Shown here one piece after another: positions 7,949-15,950 of a DNA stretch of 23,234 nucleotides. Source of the stretch: WQUF01 sp031549885 (GTDB lineage: Bacteria; Bacillota; Clostridia; Clostridiales; Clostridiaceae). Under the pieces are notes generated by a model. It had not been told where the DNA came from and did not search any database. It saw nothing but the letters and a program-made list of their open reading frames with translations. The stretch lies in NCBI GenBank assembly GCA_031549885.1, contig JAVBPD010000040.1, positions 1-23,234 on the forward strand, in the 5' to 3' direction. The first letter of the stretch is position 1; each line of letters starts with the position of its first letter. Both the position numbers and the translations under genes were made by a program.

Positions 7949-7962
7949 TTAATGCTGGTTTT

Positions 7963-7993
7963 AAAAAAAGATGTAAATTATGCATCTTTTTTT
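7963..7993 (+). terminator. Terminator after the toxin-antitoxin locus
   Basis: AAAAAAGATG (7964-7973) pairs with CATCTTTTTT (7983-7992) across a 9-nt loop, ending in a run of seven T. Confidence 0.7.
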
Positions 7994-8010
7994 ATTTTGA
8001 AACATGATAA

Positions 8011-8057
8011 AAAATAGCATTTTTTATTAAGACATGTGCTATTTTAATTGCTATAAT
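8011..8057 (+). promoter_or_regulatory. Promoter and flanking dyad for the AraC-clpP operon
   Basis: AAGACA (8029-8034), a 17-bp spacer, and TATAAT (8052-8057). Around the -35 box, AAAATAGCA (8011-8019) and TGCTATTTT (8037-8045) form a perfect 9-bp inverted repeat, a possible operator. The AraC-type protein encoded just downstream is a natural candidate ligand. Confidence 0.5.
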
Positions 8058-8097
8058 TAGAATAATACTTTTAATGTAAGTGCAAAGGAGGTAGTCC

Positions 8098-8499
8098 ATG
8101 GCCATGGATGAAAATAAGAAAGCTATATCAAAAACTATAGATTTTATAGAAAATCATTTAAATGATAAGTTAAAATTAGATCACATCTCAAATAAAATAG
8201 GTTATTCAAAATTTTATCTAAATAGGTTGTTTCAAGAAGAGGTAGGATTAACAATACACAAATATATAAAGAAAAGGCGTCTTGAAGAAGCAGCTAAAAG
8301 GCTAAAAGATTCAGAAGATTCAATTTCAGACATTGCCTATGATGCAAATTATGAATCACTTCAAGCCTTTACTTATGCATTTAAAAAGATGTATCAATAT
8401 CCTCCTAAAATATATAGAAAATTAGGGGTTTTTGAATATAGAAAAGATAAATTTAAATTCTATGATAAAATTATTAAGAATGGAGTGAATGCTGCATGA
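8098..8499 (+). CDS. AraC-family DNA-binding protein (HTH only)
   Basis: A 133-residue protein made almost entirely of the AraC/XylS double helix-turn-helix. The first HTH includes KLKLDHISNKIGYSKFYLNRLFQEEVG. The second has DSISDIAYDANYESLQAFTYAFKKMYQYPPKIYRK, matching the signature of the family. There is no N-terminal effector-binding domain, so it resembles SoxS/MarA-like short members. Start chosen at ATG 8098 because AAAGGAGG lies 6 bp upstream; a second ATG at 8104 is further from it. The gene overlaps clpP by four bases (ATGA). It may regulate this operon. Confidence 0.88.
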   Translation: MAMDENKKAISKTIDFIENHLNDKLKLDHISNKIGYSKFYLNRLFQEEVGLTIHKYIKKRRLEEAAKRLKDSEDSISDIAYDANYESLQAFTYAFKKMYQYPPKIYRKLGVFEYRKDKFKFYDKIIKNGVNAA

Positions 8500-9080
8500 G
8501 TTTAGTGCCATATGTAATTGAACAAACTAGTTATGGTGAGAGAAGTTATGATATTTTTTCAAGACTTTTAAAAGATAGAATTATATTCTTAGGTGAAGAA
8601 GTTAATGACGCTTCTGCAAGCATAGTTGTAAGCCAGCTTTTATTTTTAGAGGCTGAAAACCCTGATAAAGATATACATCTTTATATAAACAGCCCAGGTG
8701 GATCTGTTACAGCAGGCTTTGCAATTTATGATACTATGAAGTATATAAAATGCAATGTGTCAACTATTTGCGTTGGTCTTGCTGCAAGCTTTGGGGCATT
8801 TTTACTTGCAGGTGGAACTAAAGGAAAGAGATTTGCGCTTCCTAATGCTGAAGTAATGATACATCAGCCATCTGGAGGGGCTAAAGGTCAAGTTACTGAT
8901 ATTAAGATTATGGCAGATTATCTTCAAAAAAACAAAGAAAGATTAAATAGAATACTTGCAGAGAATACTGGCAGAAGCATAGAACAAATTGCACAAGATA
9001 CAGATAGAGATAATTTTATGAGCGCTGAGGAAGCAAAAGCTTATGGAATAATCGATGAGGTTATAGTTAAGCATAAATAG
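8496..9080 (+). CDS. clpP: ATP-dependent Clp protease proteolytic subunit
   Basis: A 194-residue serine peptidase forming the ClpP barrel, which degrades proteins fed by Clp ATPases. The catalytic triad is complete and at canonical numbering: Ser98 (GLAASFGAFLLAGG), His123 (MIHQPSGG) and Asp172 (DRDNFMSAEEA). The N-terminal MSLVPYVIEQTSYGERSYDIFSRLL is typical. The Clostridium housekeeping copy is usually next to clpX and tig; here the partner is an AraC-type gene with which it overlaps by four bases. This suggests a second, regulated copy, though the other copy is outside the window. No ATPase gene is adjacent. Confidence 0.95.
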   Translation: MSLVPYVIEQTSYGERSYDIFSRLLKDRIIFLGEEVNDASASIVVSQLLFLEAENPDKDIHLYINSPGGSVTAGFAIYDTMKYIKCNVSTICVGLAASFGAFLLAGGTKGKRFALPNAEVMIHQPSGGAKGQVTDIKIMADYLQKNKERLNRILAENTGRSIEQIAQDTDRDNFMSAEEAKAYGIIDEVIVKHK

Positions 9081-9084
9081 TTGT

Positions 9085-9124
9085 AAATGGCATTATAAAT
9101 TAATTTAAGTTTATAATGCCATTT
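9085..9124 (+). terminator. Long hairpin after clpP
   Basis: A 15-bp perfect stem (9085-9099 with 9110-9124) and a 10-nt loop, just after the clpP stop. It is not followed by a clear T run. A second, weaker GCCCTT/AAGGGC hairpin follows at about 9130-9164, with a T-rich tail. Confidence 0.6.
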
Positions 9125-9259
9125 AAATTTGCCCTTAAATTATATAAAATGTATTTAATAAAAGGGCTTATTATTTTCGAAAAAAAGGATATGATTGTCA
9201 TAAAAGTACATTGTTTAAAAAATAAATTAAAATTAATCAAAATTTAAGGAATAATTTTG

Positions 9260-9288
9260 TTGATAAATTCTAGATTATATAGTATAAT
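9260..9288 (+). promoter_or_regulatory. Sigma-A promoter of the secreted protein gene
   Basis: TTGATA (9260-9265), a 17-bp spacer, and TATAAT (9283-9288), 45 bp upstream of the ATG at 9333. Confidence 0.65.
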
Positions 9289-9332
9289 ATAATTGAAGAT
9301 AAATAAATATAGAAAAAAGGGGAGATATATCT

Positions 9333-10289
9333 ATGAAGATAAAAGGATTTCTGAACAAAGTAGTTGTATCTACTATTACTTCTATAATGATGTTGTCATC
9401 TGTGGTAGGTGCAGCCACATTAAAAGTTCCTAGCATATCACCAGGCTCACGTGAATACGCCGATATGAGAGTAAAGGCAGGAGTTTTTGGTAACTTAAAA
9501 AGCTTAGTTGAGTATAGTTTTACACAGATGTGTATAGCTGAAGCTACAATTGATAGAGCTATTACAAGTGCTAACACAGCATCTAGAGATATTAGAAATT
9601 TAGCTTTTTATGATGGAAGCAATAACAGATATACTGGGCCATATTATTATCACTGGGAATCGAATTCAGGGACTATACCTTATATAAGAGATAATGGTTA
9701 CGTTTCAAGGGTGAATCAGCAGTTAAGAAATGCTTCAATTGGACCAATAGATTTAGTATTAAAGACAGAAATATTAGATGAAGCTAGAAGAATAAGACCA
9801 ACTAGCGAATATTATGACAAGCTTTATCTTTTAACAACTCATGATTTATATACAACAGGATCAAGATTATCAATAGTAGATTTTCAAACCAGTAGTGGAA
9901 GTGATATTAAAACTCTAAATCAAATCAGCAAATATCTTAGTGATTACGCTACATTCTTAACTTCTTTAAAAAATTTCTATAAAGCTGCAGGATGCTATTC
10001 ACCTACTAAACCTGATAAACCTATAAAACCTCCTAAACCTGTTATTCCAGTGAAGGATGCAGTTATAACCGTTAGAGACAGAACAATTAAATTAAATACT
10101 AAATTTGTTATAATGCAAGGCGTAAAGGCTATGGATAATGGAGGAAGAGGTCCAAATATTACAAACAAAGTAACCATTAGTGGAAAGATTAATACTGCTA
10201 AAGTTGGGAAATATAGAATGACTTATAGTGTTAGAGGTGCCAACGGAAATATGGTTAATAAAGTAGTAAGATATAATGTAGTTAGATAA
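9333..10289 (+). CDS. Secreted protein with C-terminal Ig-like domain
   Basis: A 318-residue protein with a signal peptide (basic start, hydrophobic run, cleavage probably after VVGAA near residue 28). The middle part (about 40-225) is helix-rich and I do not recognise it. A Pro/Lys linker (PTKPDKPIKPPKPVIPVKD, about 226-244) leads to a C-terminal module. Its pattern VRDRTIKLNTKF, AMDNGG, GKINTAKVGKYRMTYSV and VVRYNVV matches bacterial Ig-like folds of the DUF5011 type found in cell-surface proteins. No sortase motif or repeats for wall anchoring are seen. GGGGAGA precedes the ATG. It has its own promoter and no partner genes. Confidence 0.8.
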   Translation: MKIKGFLNKVVVSTITSIMMLSSVVGAATLKVPSISPGSREYADMRVKAGVFGNLKSLVEYSFTQMCIAEATIDRAITSANTASRDIRNLAFYDGSNNRYTGPYYYHWESNSGTIPYIRDNGYVSRVNQQLRNASIGPIDLVLKTEILDEARRIRPTSEYYDKLYLLTTHDLYTTGSRLSIVDFQTSSGSDIKTLNQISKYLSDYATFLTSLKNFYKAAGCYSPTKPDKPIKPPKPVIPVKDAVITVRDRTIKLNTKFVIMQGVKAMDNGGRGPNITNKVTISGKINTAKVGKYRMTYSVRGANGNMVNKVVRYNVVR

Positions 10290-10425
10290 TATTGTGGATC
10301 TTTCTAAGTATGAAAGCAGAGTTTTAAAAATAAGTAGAAAAGTTTATAGGCTTTTAGTTCATAACTTATATTATTTCCCCGAAATACGAAATATAGACTT
10401 TAGAAAGATCCATTATTTTATCTAA
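10282..10425. repeat. 144-bp element with 26-bp imperfect inverted ends
   Basis: The left arm 10282-10307 and right arm 10400-10425 are inverted copies matching at 23 of 26 positions. Each has an outer 8-bp block (TTAGATAA on the left) and an inner perfect 13-bp block (TGGATCTTTCTAA on the left). Within the 92-bp core, AAGTATGAA near 10306 can pair with TTCATAACTT near 10360. The left arm overlaps the stop codon of the secreted protein gene. It could be a miniature mobile element, a large structured RNA, or a bidirectional termination structure. No target-site duplication is clear. Confidence 0.5.
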
Positions 10426-10494
10426 GCTTCTGAATATATTCTCCCTTAAAAATTTAAAATTATTTTGATTAATTGTGTGAAAAACACCTTATAA

Positions 10495-10564
10495 TAACCT
10501 CATTAAATCTGTAATTTCCTTTAGAAATTTAATCTTTAGGTTTTTGCTATGATATATGAGGTTA
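10495..10564. terminator. Nested inverted repeats between convergent genes
   Basis: TAACCTCAT (10495-10503) pairs with ATGAGGTTA (10556-10564). Inside, ATTAAAT can pair with ATTTAAT, and AATTTC with GAAATT across a 5-nt loop. On the plus strand the outer stem is followed by TATTTTTTA. It lies just past the 3' end of the acetyltransferase gene, so a bidirectional terminator is the simplest reading. Confidence 0.4.
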
Positions 10565-10570
10565 TATTTT

Positions 10571-11428
10571 TTAGGTTTGAAATATTATTGGGTAAGTAAA
10601 ATTGTTTTCAAGCTCACGAGGAAAATCACCTTTAAAAAATCTAGTATTGTCATAATGAGATTCCGTTTTAAATTTTTCTATAAAAATATCCGGTGTAAAA
10701 TGAAACCTTACTTTTTTAATGTAAGGATCTAAAATATAAGGTTTTAATTCATTAAAACTAATAAGCTTATCTGTAAATACTTCATAAAGCTCATAAGTAT
10801 CATTAGATTTTTCTCCAAGTATTACACAATCTAAATCTCTGCAATAATAAAAATCTTTATTAAATCTTTCTAAGGCATAAAAAAATAATACTGATTTGCT
10901 TTCAATTACATCAAAAGTCTTGGAATAAATTCTATTTTCAAGCCTTTTTTTAAAATTTTCAGAAAATGGATCAATATTTTCTAGGGGCTTAGCATCATTG
11001 TAAATGCAATCAACATCTTCATACCAAATGATTTCATTTAACTTTTTAAACCCCGTTTTTAAATAAAAGTTTATTGCATTTTCATTTGCAGATAAATATA
11101 TAAGAGGGAACTCCTTATAGTCGTTAAAAACATATTCCATAAGCTTTCTTGCCAGGCCTTGGTTTCTATACTCTTTATCAGTGCACACTGCACCTATTTG
11201 AATTGCAGGAACAATTTTGTTATTTATAAGTAAAATCATTTTCATAATTGAAATATTTGATATTGCTCTTTCCTTATGAAAAAAAGTATGACAAATATAA
11301 TTATCATCCCATAATTTGTTTTCATAAAAGGCAGTAAAATCTATTCCAAACACTTCATTTGTTAATTTTAAAAAACCTTTTCTTAGGTTATTATCATGTT
11401 TATAATCTTTATAATAATCATAATTCAT
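10571..11428 (-). CDS. GNAT-family N-acetyltransferase
   Basis: About 285 residues. The GNAT core is in the N-terminal half. The acetyl-CoA binding segment is VCTDKEYRNQGLARKLMEYV, followed by LSANENAINFYLKTGFKKL, the usual strand-helix with the late Tyr. The C-terminal half (from about residue 150) looks like a second, diverged GNAT-like or accessory domain ending FPRELENNFTYPIIFQT. The substrate is unknown. An upstream ATG at 11458 exists, but AAGGTGAT lies 7 bases before the ATG at 11428, so that start is preferred. The gene is divergent from the copper operon and shares its upstream region. Confidence 0.85.
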   Translation of the reverse strand: MNYDYYKDYKHDNNLRKGFLKLTNEVFGIDFTAFYENKLWDDNYICHTFFHKERAISNISIMKMILLINNKIVPAIQIGAVCTDKEYRNQGLARKLMEYVFNDYKEFPLIYLSANENAINFYLKTGFKKLNEIIWYEDVDCIYNDAKPLENIDPFSENFKKRLENRIYSKTFDVIESKSVLFFYALERFNKDFYYCRDLDCVILGEKSNDTYELYEVFTDKLISFNELKPYILDPYIKKVRFHFTPDIFIEKFKTESHYDNTRFFKGDFPRELENNFTYPIIFQT

Positions 11429-11483
11429 ATTACACATCACCTTTTCAAATAATAACATACTAAAATAAAATAGTGAATATGAC

Positions 11484-11519
11484 TTTACTCATAAAAATCT
11501 CACAATGAGTAAATATAAT
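11484..11519 (+). promoter_or_regulatory. Operator-like dyad and -10 box of the copper operon
   Basis: TTTACTCAT (11484-11492) and ATGAGTAAA (11505-11513) form a perfect 9-bp inverted repeat with a 12-bp centre. TATAAT follows directly at 11514-11519, but no -35 box at the right distance is evident. A weak -35 suits a promoter that needs an activator. The OmpR-type regulator at 15252 is the obvious candidate, although such regulators more often bind direct repeats. Confidence 0.5.
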
Positions 11520-11548
11520 GTTAATATTAAATTAAGGAGCAAATTTTT

Positions 11549-12079
11549 ATGAAAAAAATATCTTTATCAGTTTTAGAAATGATTTGTGCATCTACAATTT
11601 TTCTTTTTTCATTTTCTGGGTGCGCAGGGCCTGCTATAAATGATGCTGAGTCCAATATAGAAGATATCTCTAGTGCTTCTAGCGATTCTAATATAGCAAA
11701 AATAAATGGAAATAATCAAATTATTACTACAAAGCTTTCAAATGGCTATACAGCTATAGTTGTTCAAAAAGGGATACCAGTTAAATGGACAATAAAAGCT
11801 GATGCATCAGATATAACTGGTTGTAATCAAAAAATGCAAATAGGTCAATTTAATATTGAAAAACAACTTGTTCCGGGGGATAATATAATTGAGTTTACAC
11901 CAAGTGAAAGTGGTACAATTCCATATAGCTGTTGGATGAATATGATAAAGAGCACTATAACTGTAGTAGATGATATTAATAATATTAATAAAAGTGCTGT
12001 AGGAAGCTTACAAAATGTCATAAGTGATAATAGCATGCCTGGTTGTACCATGGGTGGTGGTTGTTGTGGGAGTAAGTAA
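11549..12079 (+). CDS. Cupredoxin-like copper-binding lipoprotein
   Basis: A 176-residue lipoprotein with lipobox FSGC (Cys25). After a Ser/Asp-rich linker there is a plastocyanin-like domain (about 57-140) with VQKGIPVKWTIKAD, a Cys at 92 (TGCNQKMQ) and the blue-copper-type end SGTIPYSCWMNMIKSTITVV (Cys128, Met130, Met132). The tail adds MPGCTMGGGCCGSK (Cys166, 172, 173), a probable extra metal site. Cupredoxin domains of this type occur beside or fused to copper ATPases. It probably binds copper outside the membrane, taking it from or shielding it from the exporter. The exact ligands are inferred. AAGGAG precedes the ATG, and copA follows 12 bp after the stop. Confidence 0.8.
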   Translation: MKKISLSVLEMICASTIFLFSFSGCAGPAINDAESNIEDISSASSDSNIAKINGNNQIITTKLSNGYTAIVVQKGIPVKWTIKADASDITGCNQKMQIGQFNIEKQLVPGDNIIEFTPSESGTIPYSCWMNMIKSTITVVDDINNINKSAVGSLQNVISDNSMPGCTMGGGCCGSK

Positions 12080-12091
12080 AGGAGGATGTAA

Positions 12092-14557
12092 ATGAATCAT
12101 AAAGAAACTCTAAAGATATCTGGAATGACTTGTGCTGCATGTTCTGCTAGGATTGAAAAGGTATTAAAAAGGCATTCTGGAATTACTGATATTTCTGTTA
12201 ATTTAGCCACAGAAAAAGCAAATGTTGAGTTCGATGATGAAAAGATTTTGTTAAAAGATATTATACAAGCTATAGAGAAAATTGGATATGGAGCAAAAGA
12301 GGATAAGAAAGAAAATGAAATAACAATGTCCATAACTGGAATGACATGTGCTGCATGTTCTGCTAGAATTGAAAAGGTCATTGGAAAATTGCCTGGAGTG
12401 TCCAGTATTTCAGTTAATTTAGCTACAGAAAAAGCAAAAATAATATATGACCCATCTTTAATAAGGCTTTCGGAGATTAAAAATAAGCTGCAATCTATAG
12501 GTTATAAAGCTATTGACACCCAGAAGAAGTCTGCTGTTGATGAAGACAAGATTAGAAAAGAAAAGCAAATTAAAACTTTATGGACAAAATTTACAATTGC
12601 TGCAATTTTTTGCGTGCCACTTTTGTATCTTGCCATGGGGTCTATGATATGGTGGCTTCATTTTCCAATTCCTAGTATATTAAGGCCTATGGATTATCCA
12701 TTAAATTATGCAATTGTTCAACTGGTGCTTACAATTCCAATTGTAATTGTTGGATATAAATTTTATACAATAGGATATAAAGCTTTATTTTCAGGTGCTC
12801 CTAATATGGATTCTTTAATAGCAATTGGAACAACTGCAGCCATTTTGTATAGCCTTTATTCTATGTATGAAATATTGAGGCTTAATTTTAAAGCTGTGGA
12901 TGGACTGTATTTTGAAAGTGCAGGGGTAATTATTACTTTAATATTGCTAGGAAAATCCCTTGAAGCTGTATCGAAGGGAAAGACCAGTGAAGCAATTAAA
13001 AAATTAATGGGCCTTGCTCCAAAAACTGCAATTATATTTAAAAATAATGTGGAGATTGAAATTCCAATTGATGAAGTTGAAATAGAAGATATAATACTTG
13101 TAAAACCAGGGGAGAAAATACCTGTGGATGGCGTAGTTTTAGAAGGAAATACTGCTATAGATGAATCTATGCTTACAGGTGAAAGCATGCCTGTTGATAA
13201 AAAGATAAATGACAAAGTATTTGCTGCAAGTATTAATAAAAATGGAACAATAAAATTTAAGGCTACAAAGGTGGGAAGTGATACTGCCCTTGCACAGATC
13301 ATAAAGCTTGTAGAAGAAGCTCAAGGGTCAAAGGCACCAATTGCTCAACTTGCTGATATAGTTTCAGGATATTTTGTTCCAATTGTATTTGGTATAGCGC
13401 TTGTTTCAGCTATTTTATGGGCTATAAGTGGCCAATCTATGATTTTTTACATTACCATATTTATTTCAGTTCTTGTAATTGCTTGCCCATGTGCACTTGG
13501 ACTGGCTACACCAACAGCTATAATGGTTGGAACAGGAAAGGGTGCAGAATATGGAATTTTAATTAAAAGCGGTGTAGCTCTTGAAAGCACTCATAAAATT
13601 GACACTATAGTTTTTGATAAAACAGGAACTATTACAGAAGGAAAGCCTGAAGTTACTGATGTTGTAGCTGCGAGTGGTATAGATGAAGATTTGTTATTGC
13701 AACTTGCAGCATCAGCAGAAAAAGGATCAGAGCATCCTTTAGGGCAGTCAATTGTAAATGAAGCTATAAAAAAGAATTTAGAAATTTTAAAATATGATGA
13801 TTTTAAAGCAATACCTGGCCATGGAATTGAAGTTTTAATTGATGGGAAAAACATTTTGCTTGGAAATGAAAAGCTTATGGAGGATAATGGAATATCCTTT
13901 ATTGAATTAATAGATGCTTCGGATGATTTAGCCAATATGGGTAAAACACCAATGTATATTGCTATAGATAAGGAGCTTGTTGGAATTATAGCTGTAGCAG
14001 ATGTTGTTAAAAAGAGCAGCAAAGATGCCATTGATAGATTAAAATCCATGGGAATAAAGGTTGCAATGATAACAGGAGATAATAAAAAAACAGCAGACTC
14101 TATTGCAAAACAAGTTGGTATTGATAGAGTTTTAAGTGAGGTACTGCCACAAGATAAGTCAAATGAAGTTAAGAAGCTTCAAAGTGAAGGCAAAAAGGTT
14201 GCTATGGTTGGAGATGGAATAAATGATGCTCCTGCTTTAGCACAAGCTGATATAGGTATTGCAATTGGATCTGGTACAGATGTAGCGATGGAATCTGCAG
14301 ATATTGTGCTTATGAAAAGCGATCTTTCAGATGTAGCAACAGCTATACAGCTTAGCAAAGGAACTATTAGAAATATAAAACAAAATTTATTTTGGGCATT
14401 TGGATACAATGTGCTGGGAATACCAATTGCAGCAGGGGTTTTGCATATATTTGGAGGGCCGCTTTTAAATCCAATGTTTGCAGCAGCAGCAATGTCTTTA
14501 AGTTCTGTTTCAGTTTTATCAAATGCACTTAGACTGAAAACTTTTAAACCTCATTAA
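12092..14557 (+). CDS. copA: Cu+-exporting P-type ATPase CopA
   Basis: An 821-residue P1B-type ATPase. It has two N-terminal heavy-metal domains with GMTCAACSAR (Cys14/17 and Cys86/89). The membrane metal motif CPC is at 465-467, phosphorylation motif DKTGT at Asp509, TGES at 362-365, SEHP (His548) and GDGINDAP at 707-714. Tyr772-Asn773 and the last-span MSLSS (801-805) match the Cu+ (P1B-1) subgroup, so copper export is well supported, with silver also possible. AAAGGAGG precedes the ATG. It sits between two lipoprotein genes and upstream of a two-component system. Confidence 0.95.
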   Translation: MNHKETLKISGMTCAACSARIEKVLKRHSGITDISVNLATEKANVEFDDEKILLKDIIQAIEKIGYGAKEDKKENEITMSITGMTCAACSARIEKVIGKLPGVSSISVNLATEKAKIIYDPSLIRLSEIKNKLQSIGYKAIDTQKKSAVDEDKIRKEKQIKTLWTKFTIAAIFCVPLLYLAMGSMIWWLHFPIPSILRPMDYPLNYAIVQLVLTIPIVIVGYKFYTIGYKALFSGAPNMDSLIAIGTTAAILYSLYSMYEILRLNFKAVDGLYFESAGVIITLILLGKSLEAVSKGKTSEAIKKLMGLAPKTAIIFKNNVEIEIPIDEVEIEDIILVKPGEKIPVDGVVLEGNTAIDESMLTGESMPVDKKINDKVFAASINKNGTIKFKATKVGSDTALAQIIKLVEEAQGSKAPIAQLADIVSGYFVPIVFGIALVSAILWAISGQSMIFYITIFISVLVIACPCALGLATPTAIMVGTGKGAEYGILIKSGVALESTHKIDTIVFDKTGTITEGKPEVTDVVAASGIDEDLLLQLAASAEKGSEHPLGQSIVNEAIKKNLEILKYDDFKAIPGHGIEVLIDGKNILLGNEKLMEDNGISFIELIDASDDLANMGKTPMYIAIDKELVGIIAVADVVKKSSKDAIDRLKSMGIKVAMITGDNKKTADSIAKQVGIDRVLSEVLPQDKSNEVKKLQSEGKKVAMVGDGINDAPALAQADIGIAIGSGTDVAMESADIVLMKSDLSDVATAIQLSKGTIRNIKQNLFWAFGYNVLGIPIAAGVLHIFGGPLLNPMFAAAAMSLSSVSVLSNALRLKTFKPH
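12120..12438 (+). repeat. Tandem duplication of the copA metal-binding domain
   Basis: 12120-12222 and 12336-12438 are collinear at an offset of exactly 216 bp (72 codons). The first 43 bases agree at 41 positions, and the segment encoding SVNLATEKA is again nearly identical at the same offset. The two HMA domains therefore look like products of a fairly recent tandem duplication or of gene conversion. Confidence 0.75.
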
Positions 14558-14570
14558 GGTGGTAGGATTT

Positions 14571-15236
14571 ATGCTTAATAAAAAATTAATTTCTTTTTTA
14601 ATAACAATTCCAATTGTATTTTCTTTCACTGCTTGTGAATCAACTGATATTATAGGAAATACTGCAATTAAATCTTTTAATGAGGTTTTAAATGCAATAA
14701 AAATATCAAAGGATGATTCATTGGGAGCTTGGACTTTGACTGCTCCTGATGAAAGTACAAAATTTATTTGGGCTTGTGGTGATAAGGCTTTAGAATATGA
14801 TGCTATGTTAACATTTAGTTCAAAGCCATTTGTTGATGCAGGGCTTGATGTAAAAAAACTTCCTGAAAAAATGGTAAGCGGTGATAATTTAATTGTTGGA
14901 ACTAAGTTTTTAAACAATTTAACAAGTGATGGTAATGAAACTGCTATTTCATCCTTTGAAAAGATTGAAGAATTAGCTCGTGATCATATTAAATACCATT
15001 CTGATTTAGATCATTTTGGAGTAAGCCTTGATAGTGGCAATGTATTTGAGTTTGCAAAAGACATGACAAAAAATGATAAAGATATTGTCTTTGTTTTAAA
15101 CCCCCAAGTTTTTATAGATGCTGGAGTAAATCCAGAAAATGTTGAAGGATGGGTTTACTCAAAAGTAAAAATTATGGAATCAAATGGGAAAACAGATGAG
15201 ATTTATAAATTCTTAAAGCCTTTTAATCTTAAGTAA
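14571..15236 (+). CDS. Lipoprotein of unknown function in the copper operon
   Basis: About 221 residues, with a signal peptide ending in FTAC (Cys22), so membrane-anchored outside the cell. The mature part (segments LGAWTLTAPDESTKFIWACGDK and SDLDHFGVSLDSGNVFEFAKDM) matches nothing I can name. It has a single further Cys (WACG) and few Met, so it is not an obvious copper chelator. The frame extends upstream to a GTG at 14559, but that lies inside AAGGTGG, so the ATG at 14571 is preferred. It lies 13 bp after copA and 15 bp before the response regulator. A role in sensing or metal delivery is inferred from position only. Confidence 0.75.
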   Translation: MLNKKLISFLITIPIVFSFTACESTDIIGNTAIKSFNEVLNAIKISKDDSLGAWTLTAPDESTKFIWACGDKALEYDAMLTFSSKPFVDAGLDVKKLPEKMVSGDNLIVGTKFLNNLTSDGNETAISSFEKIEELARDHIKYHSDLDHFGVSLDSGNVFEFAKDMTKNDKDIVFVLNPQVFIDAGVNPENVEGWVYSKVKIMESNGKTDEIYKFLKPFNLK

Positions 15237-15251
15237 AATTGAGGTGATTAT

Positions 15252-15950
15252 TTGAGCAATTTAAAGAAAGTTTTAATTGTTGATGATGAATTTAAAATAA
15301 TAGATGTTGTAAAGTCCTTTTTAGAAACAAAGGGCTTTATTGTTTATGGAGCAGAAAATGGTAAAATAGCATTTGAAATTTTAGAAAAAGAAAATATATC
15401 CATAATACTTTTAGATTTAATGCTTCCTGATATGTCTGGTGAAGAAATATGCAAAGCTATTCGTAAAAAATCACGTGTGCCTATAATAATGGTAACTGCA
15501 AAGGTAAATGAAAAAGATCTTTTAACTGGCCTTTCTATAGGAGCAGATGATTATATTACAAAGCCATTTAGCTTGGTAGAATTATATGCAAGAATTGAAG
15601 CTGTTTTAAGAAGGTCTTCAGATGATGTAATGCCACTTTTTCAAAAAAACTCTTGGCTAGGTGGTGATTTAGAAATAGATTTTGAAAGCTATGTTGTAAA
15701 AAAAGCAAAATCTATAATTAACTTAACATCTAGCGAATATAAAATTTTGGTGGCATTAATTAAATACCCAAATAAGACATTTACAAGGGAAGAATTAATA
15801 GAGGTTGCCTTTGGCAATGATTATACCGGTTATGATAGAGCTATTGATTTTCATATTAAAAATATTAGACAAAAAATTGAAAGCGACTCTAAAAATCCTG
15901 TTTATATATTAACTGTACATGGTGTAGGATACAGATTTGGTGGAGAGTAG
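15252..15950 (+). CDS. OmpR/PhoB-family response regulator
   Basis: A 232-residue two-domain regulator. The receiver domain has acidic pocket DDE (11-13), phosphoacceptor Asp55 (LLDLMLPD), Thr82 and Lys104 (TKPF). The C-terminal winged helix (about 135-232) contains INLTSSEYKILVALIKYPNKTFTREELIE and ends with YILTVHGVGYRFGGE, the hallmark of OmpR/PhoB. The start is TTG at 15252, with GAGGTGAT 7 bp ahead. The histidine kinase follows without a gap. It probably activates the copper operon, including itself. Confidence 0.93.
   Translation: MSNLKKVLIVDDEFKIIDVVKSFLETKGFIVYGAENGKIAFEILEKENISIILLDLMLPDMSGEEICKAIRKKSRVPIIMVTAKVNEKDLLTGLSIGADDYITKPFSLVELYARIEAVLRRSSDDVMPLFQKNSWLGGDLEIDFESYVVKKAKSIINLTSSEYKILVALIKYPNKTFTREELIEVAFGNDYTGYDRAIDFHIKNIRQKIESDSKNPVYILTVHGVGYRFGGE

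Noticed and set aside
9995..10177. Minus-strand open frame of 60 codons opposite the Ig-like protein
   Set aside because: It reflects the repetitive Pro/Lys linker codons read backwards and has no start signals.
12097..12381. Minus-strand open frame of 94 codons opposite copA
   Set aside because: It mirrors the duplicated metal-binding domains on the other strand, has no ribosome binding site and makes no recognisable protein. The same holds for the minus-strand frames at 12856-13302, 13591-14049, 14179-14409 and 14519-14917.
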